A stretch of 64,000 nt of DNA, taken from positions 1-64,000 of the forward strand of contig NZ_CACVCE010000012.1 of NCBI RefSeq assembly GCF_902729445.1. The letters are read 5' to 3'. This document shows, one piece after another, positions 9,411-18,900 of this stretch (position 1 is the stretch's first letter; every line of letters begins with the position of its first letter). Below the pieces are notes generated by a model. That model was not told the DNA's origin and made no database searches. It saw nothing but the letters and a program-made list of their open reading frames with translations. Both the position numbers and the translations under genes were made by a program. This DNA comes from Magnetospirillum sp902729445. Its GTDB lineage: Bacteria; Pseudomonadota; Alphaproteobacteria; Rhodospirillales; Magnetospirillaceae.

Positions 9411-12365
9411 CTAACCGCAAAGCGGATTCAAGGGCTTGGTCAGACCGGTGGAAAGTGAAGCCAAGGCCCGGCTCCAATCGCCGTCGGCGGCTTGGCGGTA
9501 CACGCGGCAGGCGGGAAACCACGGTGATCTTTCGCCGGTCACGAGCCAACGAAATTCCGGCGGCCGCGGCACCAGCACCTCGACCGGTCGACCCAGCGAG
9601 GCGGCCAGATGGACATTGGTGTTGCTGACCGCCACCTGGCGCTCCAGCAGCGACAGCAAGGCGGTCATCGCCTCCAGGTCGTCATTGGCGTCGGAACAAT
9701 CCAGAACCTCGCGGCCCAGGGCGGCGGCGAAGGCGTCGATCTCGCCCTGGCCGGGGCCGCGCTGCAGCACGACGATGCGGGCGTCGATGCCCCGCAGGGC
9801 GGCTGCCAGCAGGCCGGGCGCGATATCCTTGGACAGTTTGTTGAAGCCGGCGATGCCGGCCCGCCAGGTCACCCCGACATAGGGCGGCGGGCCGAAGGCG
9901 GCCAGGCGGGCGCGGGCCTGTTCGACCCGCTCCGGCAGCGGCTTCAGGGTGATGGGCGGCAGCGGCCCGGGCTCGGCCAGCAGCCACGGCAGGTCGCCGG
10001 CCCAGATGCCGATATTGGCGGTGATCTTGCTGGTTCCGTCGGCGGTGCGGGCCAGGAACGGCAGACGGGCGGCGATCGGGGCCAGCTTCGGCCCCGGCAC
10101 ATAGGTCAGGTTGGCGCCGCGCGCGGCGAGGCGTTCGACGAAGCGCATCAGGAACAATTCGTCGCCCAGACCCTGCTCGCGGACCACCAGCACGTCATAG
10201 CCGTCCAGCCGCTCGGGCAGCGGCCGCACCGGAATGCCCGGACGGCCCAGGGCGGTGTGGCGATAGCGGTAATGGTCCCAGCCTTCGGCCAGGCGTCCCA
10301 GCGCCAGCAGCATCATCGCCAGCGATCCGCGCGCCCGGTGGTTGCCGGGATTGCGCTTCAGGCACTCGGCCCAGGCCGCCTCGGCCTCGTCATAGCGCTC
10401 CAGGGCGTACAGCGCCTGGGCCAGCGAGTTCAGGCTTTTGTCGGTATTGGCGTCGGGAACGGACAGCGCCTTCCTCAGCAACGGCACCGCCTCGGCCGAG
10501 CGGCCCAGCAAGTGCAGGCAGGTGCCCTCGATGGCAGTGGCGCCGACGGTGCGGGCCTGGTCCAGCGCTTCCTCGGTGCGGCCGGCTTCCATCAAGATCG
10601 AGGCCAGCAGGTGGCCCAGGCCGGGATGGCTGGGCGCCAGCTCCAGCGCCTTGCGCAGGGGGGCAACCGCCTCGTCGGGCAATTGCACGGCGGCCAGGGC
10701 TTGGCCCAGGAAGCGCCAGACATCGGCGGAAGGGGCCAGGCGGGCCAGCCGCTTCAAGGGCGCCACCGCCTCGCCGGGGCGGCGATCGGACAGCATGATG
10801 GCGGCCAAGAGGTGCAGGGCGTTGGGATCGTCGGGGGCCTGGGCCAGCAGGGCGCGGCATTCGCCTTCGGCCTCGGCCAACCGGCCCTGGTCCTTCAGGG
10901 CGATGGCGGCGGCCAGGCGGTCGGATTGGTGCGCCTGCCCGGTCAAATCGGCGGTCAGGGCCGCCAACGCCGGGCGCCAGGTGCCCCCGGCCTCCTGGCG
11001 GTACAGCCGGATGCCGGGAAACCACGGCGATTCCTCGCCCTGATCCATCCAGCGAAATTCCGGCGGATGCGGCAGCAGCAGGCTGGCCGGCTTGCCCAGC
11101 AGGGCGGCAAGGTGAATGTTGGTGTTGCTGACCGCGACCTGGCGATCCAGCAGGGACAGCGCCGCCAGCATGTCTTCCAGATCGTCATTGGCGTCGGACA
11201 GGTCCAGCACCGGCCGGCCCAGGGCGGCGGCGAAGCGATCGATCTCGCCCTCGTGGGGGGCGCGCTGCAGCACCACGATGTCGGCCTCGACCGGGGCCAG
11301 GGCGGTGGCCAGCCCCTCGGCCGACAGCGCCTTGGACAGCCGGCCGACCAACTGGAGGCCGGCCCGCCAGGTCACCCCGATCAGCGGCCGGGTCGAAAAG
11401 GCGGCCAGCCGGGCCTGCATGGCCTCGACCCGATCCGGCAGGGGCGCCAGGGTCAGAGAGGGCAGGGGGGAATCGGCATCCAACAGCCACGGCAGGTCGC
11501 CCAGCCACACATGGTGGTCGGCCTTGGGACGCTCGTCGGGGCCGACCGTTCCGGCCAGCACCGTCAGCCGGCCGGCCAGGGCGGCCAGCTTGGGCGACGG
11601 CCGGTACAGCACGCGGGCGCCGCGGGCGGCCAGGGGGGCGGCGAAGCGCAGAAAGAACAATTCGTCGCCCAGGCCCTGCTCGGTTTCCACCAGGATCGTC
11701 TGGCCGTTCAAACGCTTGGGCAGGTGGCGTGCGGGCGGGTGCGGGCGGGCCGAGACGTGGCGGCGGCGATAGAACGACCAGCCGTCGGCGAACATCCCGC
11801 GTGACAGCCGGATCAGCCCCAGAGCGGCGGCGGCGACATTCATGCCCGGTTCCAGTTCCAGGCACCGGGTCAGCGCCGCTTCCGCCTCGTCGGCCCGGCC
11901 CAGGCTCCACAACAGGATTCCGAAATGACCGAAGGCCTGAGCCCGTTCGGGATGGCTGTCGATCAGGCGGCGATAGGTCGCCTCGGCCGCGTCGTGGCGG
12001 CCTTCGGCGACCGCCACCAGGGCCAGCACCGTCTCGGCGGCATAAAGCTCGCCGCCGGCCGCGTCGATGGCCGCCTGCGCGGTGGCCTTGGCGTCGGCCA
12101 GTCGGCTGCAATCATGGAGCGCCATGGCCAGTTTGGCGCGATTGTCGGGACTGGCCTCGATGGCGGCGGCGGCCTGGCGGCAGCACAGGACCGAACCCAA
12201 CCGGCCCAGCCGGGCATGGGCTTCGGCCATCAGGTCCAACAGGTCGGTACGGGTAGGCGTGGCGGCGAAGGCCTGGCCCAGCAGGGACAGCGCGCGATCG
12301 GCCTCGCCGTCCAGGATCAGGCCGGCGGCGCGCACCAAGATGTCCTGGTCATCGCCCCCGGCCAT
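9411..12365 (-). CDS. Duplicated TPR / GT9-like glycosyltransferase protein
   Basis: A 984-residue protein made of two homologous halves. Each half has tetratricopeptide-like repeats followed by a domain resembling the C-terminal part of GT-B (heptosyltransferase-like, GT9-type) enzymes. Paired motifs recur in both halves: EQGLGDELF, GVTWRAG, CSDANDDLE/LSDANDDLE, RQVAVSNTN-HLAA-LG, and PPEFRW followed by SPWFP and a YRQ end. The second half starts near residue 485. TPR-linked glycosyltransferases of this kind often modify surface structures or flagellins; the acceptor here is unknown. It starts nine bases after the dnaA stop, with GGGG six bases before the ATG, so it is probably co-transcribed with dnaA. 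Its position between dnaA and dnaN is unusual. Confidence 0.85.
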   Translation of the reverse strand: MAGGDDQDILVRAAGLILDGEADRALSLLGQAFAATPTRTDLLDLMAEAHARLGRLGSVLCCRQAAAAIEASPDNRAKLAMALHDCSRLADAKATAQAAIDAAGGELYAAETVLALVAVAEGRHDAAEATYRRLIDSHPERAQAFGHFGILLWSLGRADEAEAALTRCLELEPGMNVAAAALGLIRLSRGMFADGWSFYRRRHVSARPHPPARHLPKRLNGQTILVETEQGLGDELFFLRFAAPLAARGARVLYRPSPKLAALAGRLTVLAGTVGPDERPKADHHVWLGDLPWLLDADSPLPSLTLAPLPDRVEAMQARLAAFSTRPLIGVTWRAGLQLVGRLSKALSAEGLATALAPVEADIVVLQRAPHEGEIDRFAAALGRPVLDLSDANDDLEDMLAALSLLDRQVAVSNTNIHLAALLGKPASLLLPHPPEFRWMDQGEESPWFPGIRLYRQEAGGTWRPALAALTADLTGQAHQSDRLAAAIALKDQGRLAEAEGECRALLAQAPDDPNALHLLAAIMLSDRRPGEAVAPLKRLARLAPSADVWRFLGQALAAVQLPDEAVAPLRKALELAPSHPGLGHLLASILMEAGRTEEALDQARTVGATAIEGTCLHLLGRSAEAVPLLRKALSVPDANTDKSLNSLAQALYALERYDEAEAAWAECLKRNPGNHRARGSLAMMLLALGRLAEGWDHYRYRHTALGRPGIPVRPLPERLDGYDVLVVREQGLGDELFLMRFVERLAARGANLTYVPGPKLAPIAARLPFLARTADGTSKITANIGIWAGDLPWLLAEPGPLPPITLKPLPERVEQARARLAAFGPPPYVGVTWRAGIAGFNKLSKDIAPGLLAAALRGIDARIVVLQRGPGQGEIDAFAAALGREVLDCSDANDDLEAMTALLSLLERQVAVSNTNVHLAASLGRPVEVLVPRPPEFRWLVTGERSPWFPACRVYRQAADGDWSRALASLSTGLTKPLNPLCG

Positions 12366-12374
12366 CGGTTGCCC

Positions 12375-13742
12375 CTAGCCTTGCAGCATACGGCGCAGCA
12401 GGTCCACGTCTTCCGAGAAATTCTGGTCCGAGGCCTTCAATTCCTCGACCTTCTTGACCGCGTGCATGACGGTGGTGTGGTCGCGGCCGCCGAACTTGCG
12501 GCCGATTTCCGGCAAACTGCGGCTGGTCAGCTGCTTGGCCAGATACATCGCCACCTGGCGCGGACGGGCGACCTGGCGCGAGCGCCGGGCCGAGCCCATC
12601 TCGGCCAGCTTGATGTTGAAATGCTCGGCGACCCGCTTCTGGATCTCCTCGATGGTGATGCGCCGGTCCGAGGCGCGCAGCAGGTCGTGCAGCACTTCCT
12701 GGGTGGTTTCCAGGGTGATGGCGCGGCCGACCAGCTGCGAATGGGCGACGACGCGGTTCAGCGCGCCTTCCAGCTCGCGGACGTTGCTGGCGATCTTGTG
12801 GGCCAGGAATTCCATCACCTTGGGCGGCACCGGCACGCCCATCTGCTCGGCCTTGGATTCCAGGATGCCCAGGCGCAGCTCGTAGGTGGTGGCGTGCAGG
12901 TCGGCGACCAGACCGGAATTCAGCCGCGACTTCAGGCGCTCTTCCATGCCTTCCAGGTCCGACGGCGACTTGTCGGCCGAGATGACGATCTGGCGGCCCT
13001 GATCGACCAGGGCGTTGAAGGTGTGGAAGAACTCTTCCTGGGTGGCGTCCTTGCCGGCGATGAACTGGACGTCATCGACCATCAGCACATCGACCGAGCG
13101 GAACTGTTCCTTGAAGCTCATGGTGTCCTGGCTTCGAAGCGCCCGGATGAAGCGGTACATGAACTTCTCGGCCGACAGGTAAAGGACGCGGCGGCTGGGA
13201 TCGTGCTCGCGGATGTGCCAGGCGATGGCGTGCATCAGATGGGTCTTGCCCAGGCCGACGCCGCCATAGAGGAACAGCGGATTGAACGACACCTGGGCGG
13301 CCTCGGCCACCCGGCGGGCGGCGGCATAGGCGAATTCGTTGGGCTTGCCGACGACGAAATTCTTGAAGGTCAGGCGCTGATCCAACTGGGCGCCCAGTTC
13401 CTCGACCTCGGGGGCCGCCGGGCTGGCGGCGATGGCGGCCGGCGCCGAGGAGGCGACCAGGGTCGGCTTGGCAAGGGCCGTCTTGCCGGCCGCGGTGGCC
13501 CCGGCATCGACGACGATGTCGACGGCGCGGATCGACGGGTCCTCGGCGCCCCACAGGGCGCGCAGACGCTCGCCGTAATGGGTGGCGACCCAATCGCGCA
13601 TGAAGCGGGTCGGCAGGGCCAGGCGGACGGCGCCGTCCTTCAGGCTGTGCACCACCACCGGGCGCAACCAGCTGCGCCAGGCGGCATCGCCGACCTCGTC
13701 GCGCAAGCGGCCTGCAATCCGCTCCCATTGGCTGTTGATCAT
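12375..13742 (-). CDS. dnaA: Chromosomal replication initiator DnaA
   Basis: AAA+ initiator that binds DnaA boxes and opens the origin. The 455-residue protein has the N-terminal helicase-loading domain (SQWERIAGRLRDEVG), a variable linker, and Walker A GGVGLGKT at about 160-167. Walker B follows (VLMVDDVQF), and the domain IV signature GRDHTTVMHAVKKV binds DNA. The ATG at 13742 is preceded by GGGGATAG; a GTG at 13760 is an alternative. Upstream lies a 550-base gap that must contain its promoter and may contain origin elements. It leads the replication block that runs on to gyrB. Confidence 0.98.
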   Translation of the reverse strand: MINSQWERIAGRLRDEVGDAAWRSWLRPVVVHSLKDGAVRLALPTRFMRDWVATHYGERLRALWGAEDPSIRAVDIVVDAGATAAGKTALAKPTLVASSAPAAIAASPAAPEVEELGAQLDQRLTFKNFVVGKPNEFAYAAARRVAEAAQVSFNPLFLYGGVGLGKTHLMHAIAWHIREHDPSRRVLYLSAEKFMYRFIRALRSQDTMSFKEQFRSVDVLMVDDVQFIAGKDATQEEFFHTFNALVDQGRQIVISADKSPSDLEGMEERLKSRLNSGLVADLHATTYELRLGILESKAEQMGVPVPPKVMEFLAHKIASNVRELEGALNRVVAHSQLVGRAITLETTQEVLHDLLRASDRRITIEEIQKRVAEHFNIKLAEMGSARRSRQVARPRQVAMYLAKQLTSRSLPEIGRKFGGRDHTTVMHAVKKVEELKASDQNFSEDVDLLRRMLQG

Positions 13743-14240
13743 TATTCTATCCCCGAACACTAGCCTTTAACGGACGTAAGATCGCCCGATCGTCTTGACC
13801 GGACGTCCCTTGGCCGAACACAAAAACGCGAGCGATGCGCGATGTGCGCAACCCCTCCCGTTTCGACGAACCCGATGTGAATGAAGGATTTCTTCCCTCA
13901 TCCACGCCAACGCGCCGCGGTCCCCAAACCGGTGATCGGCGCGGTCGGCAGGTCCTTCCCACCCTGTAATCCCCAAACCCAATTAGTAGGTAACCACAAT
14001 ATGTGAACGCAAGGCAACGGCAATAAAGTAGTAGCACAATAAAAGTATCGCGCCCCCAATAAATAGCGGGGGTTATATTTAAAATTATAGCAAATGTTTG
14101 TCAGATTTACTTCGCTCGGGTCGAGCGAGGAACCGGACTCTATCGATCGATCCGACTCGATTCAACGGGATCGGAACAGGAACATGACAAATTTTTCGCT
14201 TGCAATCCGAAACCCCAGGGAATCCGCCGATTGCAAACGA
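13743..14240. other. dnaA-rpsT intergenic region, AT-rich
   Basis: About 500 bases without a convincing gene between dnaA and the rpsT terminator. A marked AT-rich stretch at about 14030-14103 contains a CCCCC/GGGGG mini-hairpin (14053-14072). Only degenerate DnaA-box-like 9-mers are visible (13990-13998 and, inverted, 13876-13884; 7 of 9 matches each). It must hold the dnaA promoter. It could hold an unwinding element, but I see no cluster of good DnaA boxes to call an origin. Confidence 0.4.
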
Positions 14241-14271
14241 CAAGGGCCGCGCCCGAAAGGCGCGGCCCTTG
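14241..14271 (-). terminator. rpsT terminator hairpin
   Basis: A perfect 13-bp GC-rich stem (CAAGGGCCGCGCC / GGCGCGGCCCTTG) with a 5-base loop lies 26 bases downstream of the rpsT stop on the minus strand. It is followed by TCGTTTGC, a modest T-rich tail. Confidence 0.75.
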
Positions 14272-14297
14272 AAAACAAAGGATTTTTCGCCCAGGCT

Positions 14298-14570
14298 TTA
14301 GGCCAGCGGCTTCATGTCCTTGACGCGGGCGGCCAGGCGCGAAACCTTGCGCGACGCGGTGTTCTTGTGCAGCACGCCAGCCTGGGCGCCGCGCACCAGC
14401 TCCGGCTCGGCGGCCAGGAAAGCGGCCTTGGCTTCTTCGGCGTTACCGGCAGCGATCGCCAGCTCGACCTTCTTGACGAAGGTGCGGATGCGGCTCACGC
14501 GGGCGCGGTTCACCTCGGTGCGGCGCTCGGTCTGGCGGATGCGCTTCTTTGCCGACTTGTGATGGGCCAT
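14298..14570 (-). CDS. rpsT: 30S ribosomal protein S20
   Basis: Primary 16S rRNA-binding protein of the small ribosomal subunit. The 90-residue basic protein shows the family start MAHHKSAKKRIRQTERR and the end LHKNTASRKVSRLAARVK. The ATG at 14570 was chosen because AGG lies eight bases upstream and it gives the standard N-terminus; an in-frame extension of five residues is unlikely. Its position just upstream of dnaA is a common arrangement in alphaproteobacteria. It ends in a strong hairpin, so dnaA is probably transcribed separately. Confidence 0.97.
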   Translation of the reverse strand: MAHHKSAKKRIRQTERRTEVNRARVSRIRTFVKKVELAIAAGNAEEAKAAFLAAEPELVRGAQAGVLHKNTASRKVSRLAARVKDMKPLA

Positions 14571-14750
14571 GTGATCAACCTGCAAGATAAGGGTTCAGTC
14601 GAAATCGAAGGCGCGTTTATAAGTGCAGGGCATCGGGGGCGTCAAGCGGGAATCTTCACCGCGGGTCGGCTGGTGCAGGCGCGGGGGTGACTTGGGCTCC
14701 GTGGCGCGCTATGGTTCTTGATCACTTCGTTGCGCGAAAAGGCCGCCGCC

Positions 14751-15098
14751 ATGGCCAGTGCCGTCCGCTTGATGCCGAACCATGACCCCCACTGGCGGGC
14801 CCGTCTGGCCCAGGCCCGGGCGCGTCAGGCCGACCTTCTGGGGCACGAGGGGCTGCTGACCGCCGCCGAGCAGGCCGAGCTTGAAAGCCTGCGCGGAATC
14901 ATCAAGGAAGCCTTCCGCTCGGGCTTTCGCACCACCGCCGAATATCGCGATTTCCAGTTCGCGCGCGCGCGCGAGGTTCTGGATGCCGAGGGCATCGCCC
15001 TGGATCTGCCGTTCCTGCCCGACGACGCCACCCTGGACGAGATCGACCGCGCCCTGGCCGCCATCCGCCAGACCATCGAGGCGGCGACGGCGGGTTAG
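14751..15098 (+). CDS. Small helical hypothetical protein
   Basis: A 115-residue, charged, predominantly helical protein with no membrane segment or known motif. The ATG at 14751 has AAAGG eight bases upstream; a TTG at 14718 would add 11 residues but lacks a ribosome-binding site. It is divergent from rpsT and convergent with the next gene. Coding character is supported by a continuous frame with low-complexity-free sequence (for example FRSGFRTTAEYRDFQFARA). I do not recognise the family. Confidence 0.6.
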   Translation: MASAVRLMPNHDPHWRARLAQARARQADLLGHEGLLTAAEQAELESLRGIIKEAFRSGFRTTAEYRDFQFARAREVLDAEGIALDLPFLPDDATLDEIDRALAAIRQTIEAATAG

Positions 15099-15106
15099 CC
15101 CCCCGT

Positions 15107-15123
15107 GAAAAAGTCCCTCGGCT
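15107..15123. repeat. 17-bp dispersed repeat copy
   Basis: The 17-mer GAAAAAGTCCCTCGGCT just after the preceding gene recurs exactly, inverted, at 45407-45423 beside the GIY-YIG element. It is probably part of a dispersed intergenic repeat. Confidence 0.5.
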
Positions 15124-15224
15124 CCCCTCATGGCGGCGGTCAAACACGAAAAATAGGCGCAGGGCCGCCCAGCAACCTGCCTGACAAGACAGTTGCCGAG
15201 CGGCCCCAGCCCCGGCCGATCGGA

Positions 15225-15776
15225 CTATTGCGGAAGGACGACCATCGATACCGCCCCGCGCACGCGGCTGACGGCGTCTTGCATCTCGGTCTGGAAGCGC
15301 TCGCTGATGGCCTTGGCCGCCTGGGCCTGGTCGGCCGACATGGTGCGGAACACCTGCTCGGCCGATTCCTTGGTGCCGGTCAATCCGGCCTCGACGGCAT
15401 CGACCGCCTTGCCGGCTTCGCGCACCTGGGTCTGGACCATGTTCAGGGTCTGCGGGTCCAGCGCCGACAACAGGTGCCCCAGGCCGCTGACGGCGTTGCG
15501 CAACTGCGCCCCGGTCTGCGACACCGGCAGGGCGGCGCCTTGCTGGACGGCGTTGTCGGCCAGGGTTCGCACCGCGGCGATCATGGTCTGCAATTGCTGG
15601 ACGATGTCGGCGGGACCGGCGCCCTGACGCTGGCGCTCGTGGTCCTGCTGGGCCATCGAGGCTTCGGTCTGGCGCAAGGATTCCGGAAGCTCCCGATCAG
15701 CCGAGGACACCGCCGCAGCGGATTCGGATGCGGGAGACAACGAACTCAGGAATGAGGCGATTCTGCCGATTCCCAT
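15225..15776 (-). CDS. Hypothetical helical protein
   Basis: A 183-residue protein with a short hydrophobic N-terminus (MGIGRIASFLSSL) and a long helical, Gln/Ala-rich body that looks coiled-coil-like, somewhat like phasin or t-SNARE-type helices. No catalytic motif is visible. The ATG at 15776 follows GGGG at about nine bases; the frame extends to 15818 without support. It is convergent with the gene at 14751 and lies upstream of nothing on its strand except the end of gltB. Function unknown. Confidence 0.55.
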   Translation of the reverse strand: MGIGRIASFLSSLSPASESAAAVSSADRELPESLRQTEASMAQQDHERQRQGAGPADIVQQLQTMIAAVRTLADNAVQQGAALPVSQTGAQLRNAVSGLGHLLSALDPQTLNMVQTQVREAGKAVDAVEAGLTGTKESAEQVFRTMSADQAQAAKAISERFQTEMQDAVSRVRGAVSMVVLPQ

Positions 15777-15875
15777 GAGCAAACCCCAAGAACGCGTCCT
15801 TTGGACGCTGAAGGACATCCTTTTCAGGAACTTACAGTGTAGCCTACTTTCTCGAAGGATTTCAAGTTGTGCGCA

Positions 15876-15901
15876 ACGGCGCGGCCCGAGGGCCGCGCCG
15901 T
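15876..15901 (-). terminator. Hairpin after gltB
   Basis: A perfect 12-bp stem (ACGGCGCGGCCC / GGGCCGCGCCGT) with a 2-base loop lies 17 bases past the gltB stop on the minus strand. A strong T-tract is missing, so it may be a weak or Rho-assisted terminator. Confidence 0.55.
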
Positions 15902-15918
15902 CGGCGATCTGGAGCCGA

Positions 15919-18900
15919 TCATTCGGCTGCGGCCGCCTCGGTCACCGGATGATCCAGCCGGGTCAGCATCTCCTTGGGGATCACCTGGACGAAGCGGGCG
16001 GATTCGCGGTCCCAATCGGCCAGCAATTCCTCGGCCCACTTGGATTGGGTCTCGAGGGCGTGCTCGCGCAGCAATCCTTCCAGCACGCCCAGCCAATGAT
16101 TGGTCTGGACCTTCTGCCACACCACGCTTTCCGGGTTGACCCGGTTGCGGAAGGTGTCGTCGCCGTCATAGACGAAGGCCATGCCGCCGGTCATGCCGGC
16201 GGCGAAGTTGGCGCCCACCGGCCCCAGGATCACCGCGGTACCACCGGTCATGTATTCGCAGCCGTTGGACCCGCAGCCCTCGATCACGGTGATCGCCCCG
16301 GAATTTCGGACGGCGAAGCGCTCGCCGGCCTGGCCGGCGGCGAACAGCTTGCCGGCCGTCGCTCCGTACAGGCAGGTGTTGCCGATGATGGTGTTGAGGT
16401 TCGACGCAAGGTTGGACGATACCGACGGACGCACGACGATGGTGCCGCCCGACAGGCCCTTGCCGACATAATCGTTGGAATCGCCGAACACCTCGAGCTT
16501 CAGTCCCTGGACGGCGAAGGCGCCCAGGCTTTGCCCGCACGAGCCGCGCAGCCGCACGGTGATATGGCCGGGATTAAGCCCGGTCATGCCGTACTTCTTG
16601 GTGATCTTGTGGGACAGCTTGGTGCCGATGGCGCGTTGGACGTTGCGGACATTATAGGCCAGCTGCATCTTCTCGCCGTCTTCCAGGGCCGGGCCGGCAT
16701 CCTGGATCATCTGGGCGTCCAGGGTCTCGGGAACCTCGTTCCTTTCTTCCTGGGTGCAGTGGCGGGCGAAGCCGCCGGCGTCGGCCTGGGCCAAGAGCGG
16801 GTTCAGGTCCAGATCGTCCAGGTGGGCGGCGCCGCGGCTGACCTGGCGCAGCAGGTCGGTGCGGCCGACGATCTCGTCCAGCGAGCGGGCCCCCAGGCTG
16901 GCCAGGATCTCGCGCACTTCCTCGGCGATGAAGGTGAACAGGTTTACCACCTTCTCGGGCGAGCCGGTGAAGCGGGCGCGCAGTTCGGGGTCCTGGGTGC
17001 AGACGCCGACCGGGCAGGTGTTGGAATGGCACTGGCGCACCATGATGCAGCCCAGCGCCACCAGGCTGGTGGTGCCGATGCCGAATTCCTCGGCGCCCAG
17101 CATGGCGGCGATGACGATGTCGCGGCCGGTCTTCAGGCCGCCATCGGTGCGCAGCTTGACCCGGTGGCGCAGCCGGTTCAGCGTCAGCAATTGGTGCGCT
17201 TCCGACAGACCCAGTTCCCACGGCAGGCCGGCGAACTTGATCGAGGTCTGGGGGCTGGCGCCGGTCCCGCCGACATTGCCGGAAATCAGGATGGTGTCGG
17301 CCTTGGCCTTGGCGACGCCGGCGGCGACGGTGCCGATGCCGGACCGGGACACCAGCTTGACCGTGACCCGGGCGTCGGGGTTGATCTGCTTCAGGTCATA
17401 GATCAACTGGGCCAGGTCTTCGATGGAATAGATGTCGTGGTGCGGCGGCGGGCTGATCAGCATGACGCCGGGGGTGGCGTGCCGAAGCTTGGCGATTTCC
17501 ACCGTCACCTTGAAGCCGGGCAACTGGCCGCCCTCGCCGGGCTTGGCGCCCTGGGCGACCTTGATCTCGATCTCGCGGCACATGTTCAGGTATTCGGCGG
17601 TGACGCCGAACCGGCCCGAGGCGATCTGCTTGATGGCCGAGTTGGCGTTGTCGCCGTTGGGGCGCGGGCGATAGCGCTCGCGGTCCTCGCCGCCCTCGCC
17701 CGACACCGACTTGGCGCCGATACGGTTCATGGCGATGTTCAAGGTGCCGTGGGCTTCCGCCGACAGCGCCCCCAGGCTCATGCCCGGGGTCAGGAAGCGC
17801 TTTCTGATTTCAGTGATGGATTCCACCTCGTCGATCGGAATCGCCGCCGCATTGGGCTGGAAGTCCAGCAGGTCGCGGATGGTGATGGGCGCCAGCCGGC
17901 GCACGCCGTCGGAATATTTCTTGTAGGTGGTGTAGGAATCGGTCGACACCGCCGTCTGCAGCAGATGGATAAGCGTGCCGTCGAAGGCGTGGGCTTCCTG
18001 GCCGCGCCGCACGCGATAGAAGCCGCCGACCGGCAGCACCGCCGAGGCGGTGGCGAAGCCGGCGGCATGCTGGCGGGTGGTCTTCTTGGCGATGCCGTTC
18101 AGGCCGATGCCGGAAATGCGGCTGGTCATGCCGGGGAAGAACTCGGCCACCAGCGAGCGGGACAGGCCGATGGCCTCGAAGTTGCAGCCGCCGCGATAGG
18201 ACGAGATCACCGAGATGCCCATCTTCGACATGATCTTCAGCAGACCCTGGTCGATGGCCTTCTTGTAGTTGCGCACGCATTCTTCCAGCGTGAGCCCGGG
18301 GAACAGGCCGCGGCGCCAGCGATCGGCGATGGCTTCCTGGGCCAGATAGGCGTTGACGGTGGTGGCGCCGACACCGACCAGCACGGCGAAGTATTGGACG
18401 TCCAGCGCCTCGCCCGAGCGGACGTTCAAGGACGTCCAGGTGCGCAGGCGCTCGCGCACCAGATGCGAATGCACGCCCCCGGCGGCCAGGATCATCGGCA
18501 CGGCGGCGCGGCACGAATCCATGCTCTTGTCGGACAGGATCAGGTGGGTGCAGCCGGCGCGCACCGCCTCTTCCGCCTCGCGGCGGATGCGGGCCAGCGC
18601 GTCCTTCAGGGCATGCTCGCCGGCACTGGGATCGAAGGTGCAGTCGATCTCGGCGGCGGCGGCTCCCATGTGGCGGCGCATGGCCTCGAACTCGGCGGTG
18701 GACAGGACCGGGCTGTTGAGCGCCAGCACGTCGCACTGGCTTTCATGCTCGTCCAGGATGTTGCCCAGATTGCCCAGCCGGGTCCGCAGGCTCATCACCC
18801 GGGATTCGCGCAAGGAATCGATCGGCGGGTTGGTGACCTGGCTGAAGTTCTGCTTGAAGAAATGGTGCAGGCCCCGGTACTGGTCCGACAGGACCGCCAG

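Noticed and set aside
13743..14240. Replication origin upstream of dnaA
   Set aside because: AT-rich and in the right place, but only two degenerate DnaA-box-like 9-mers are visible, so it is kept as a region, not called an origin.
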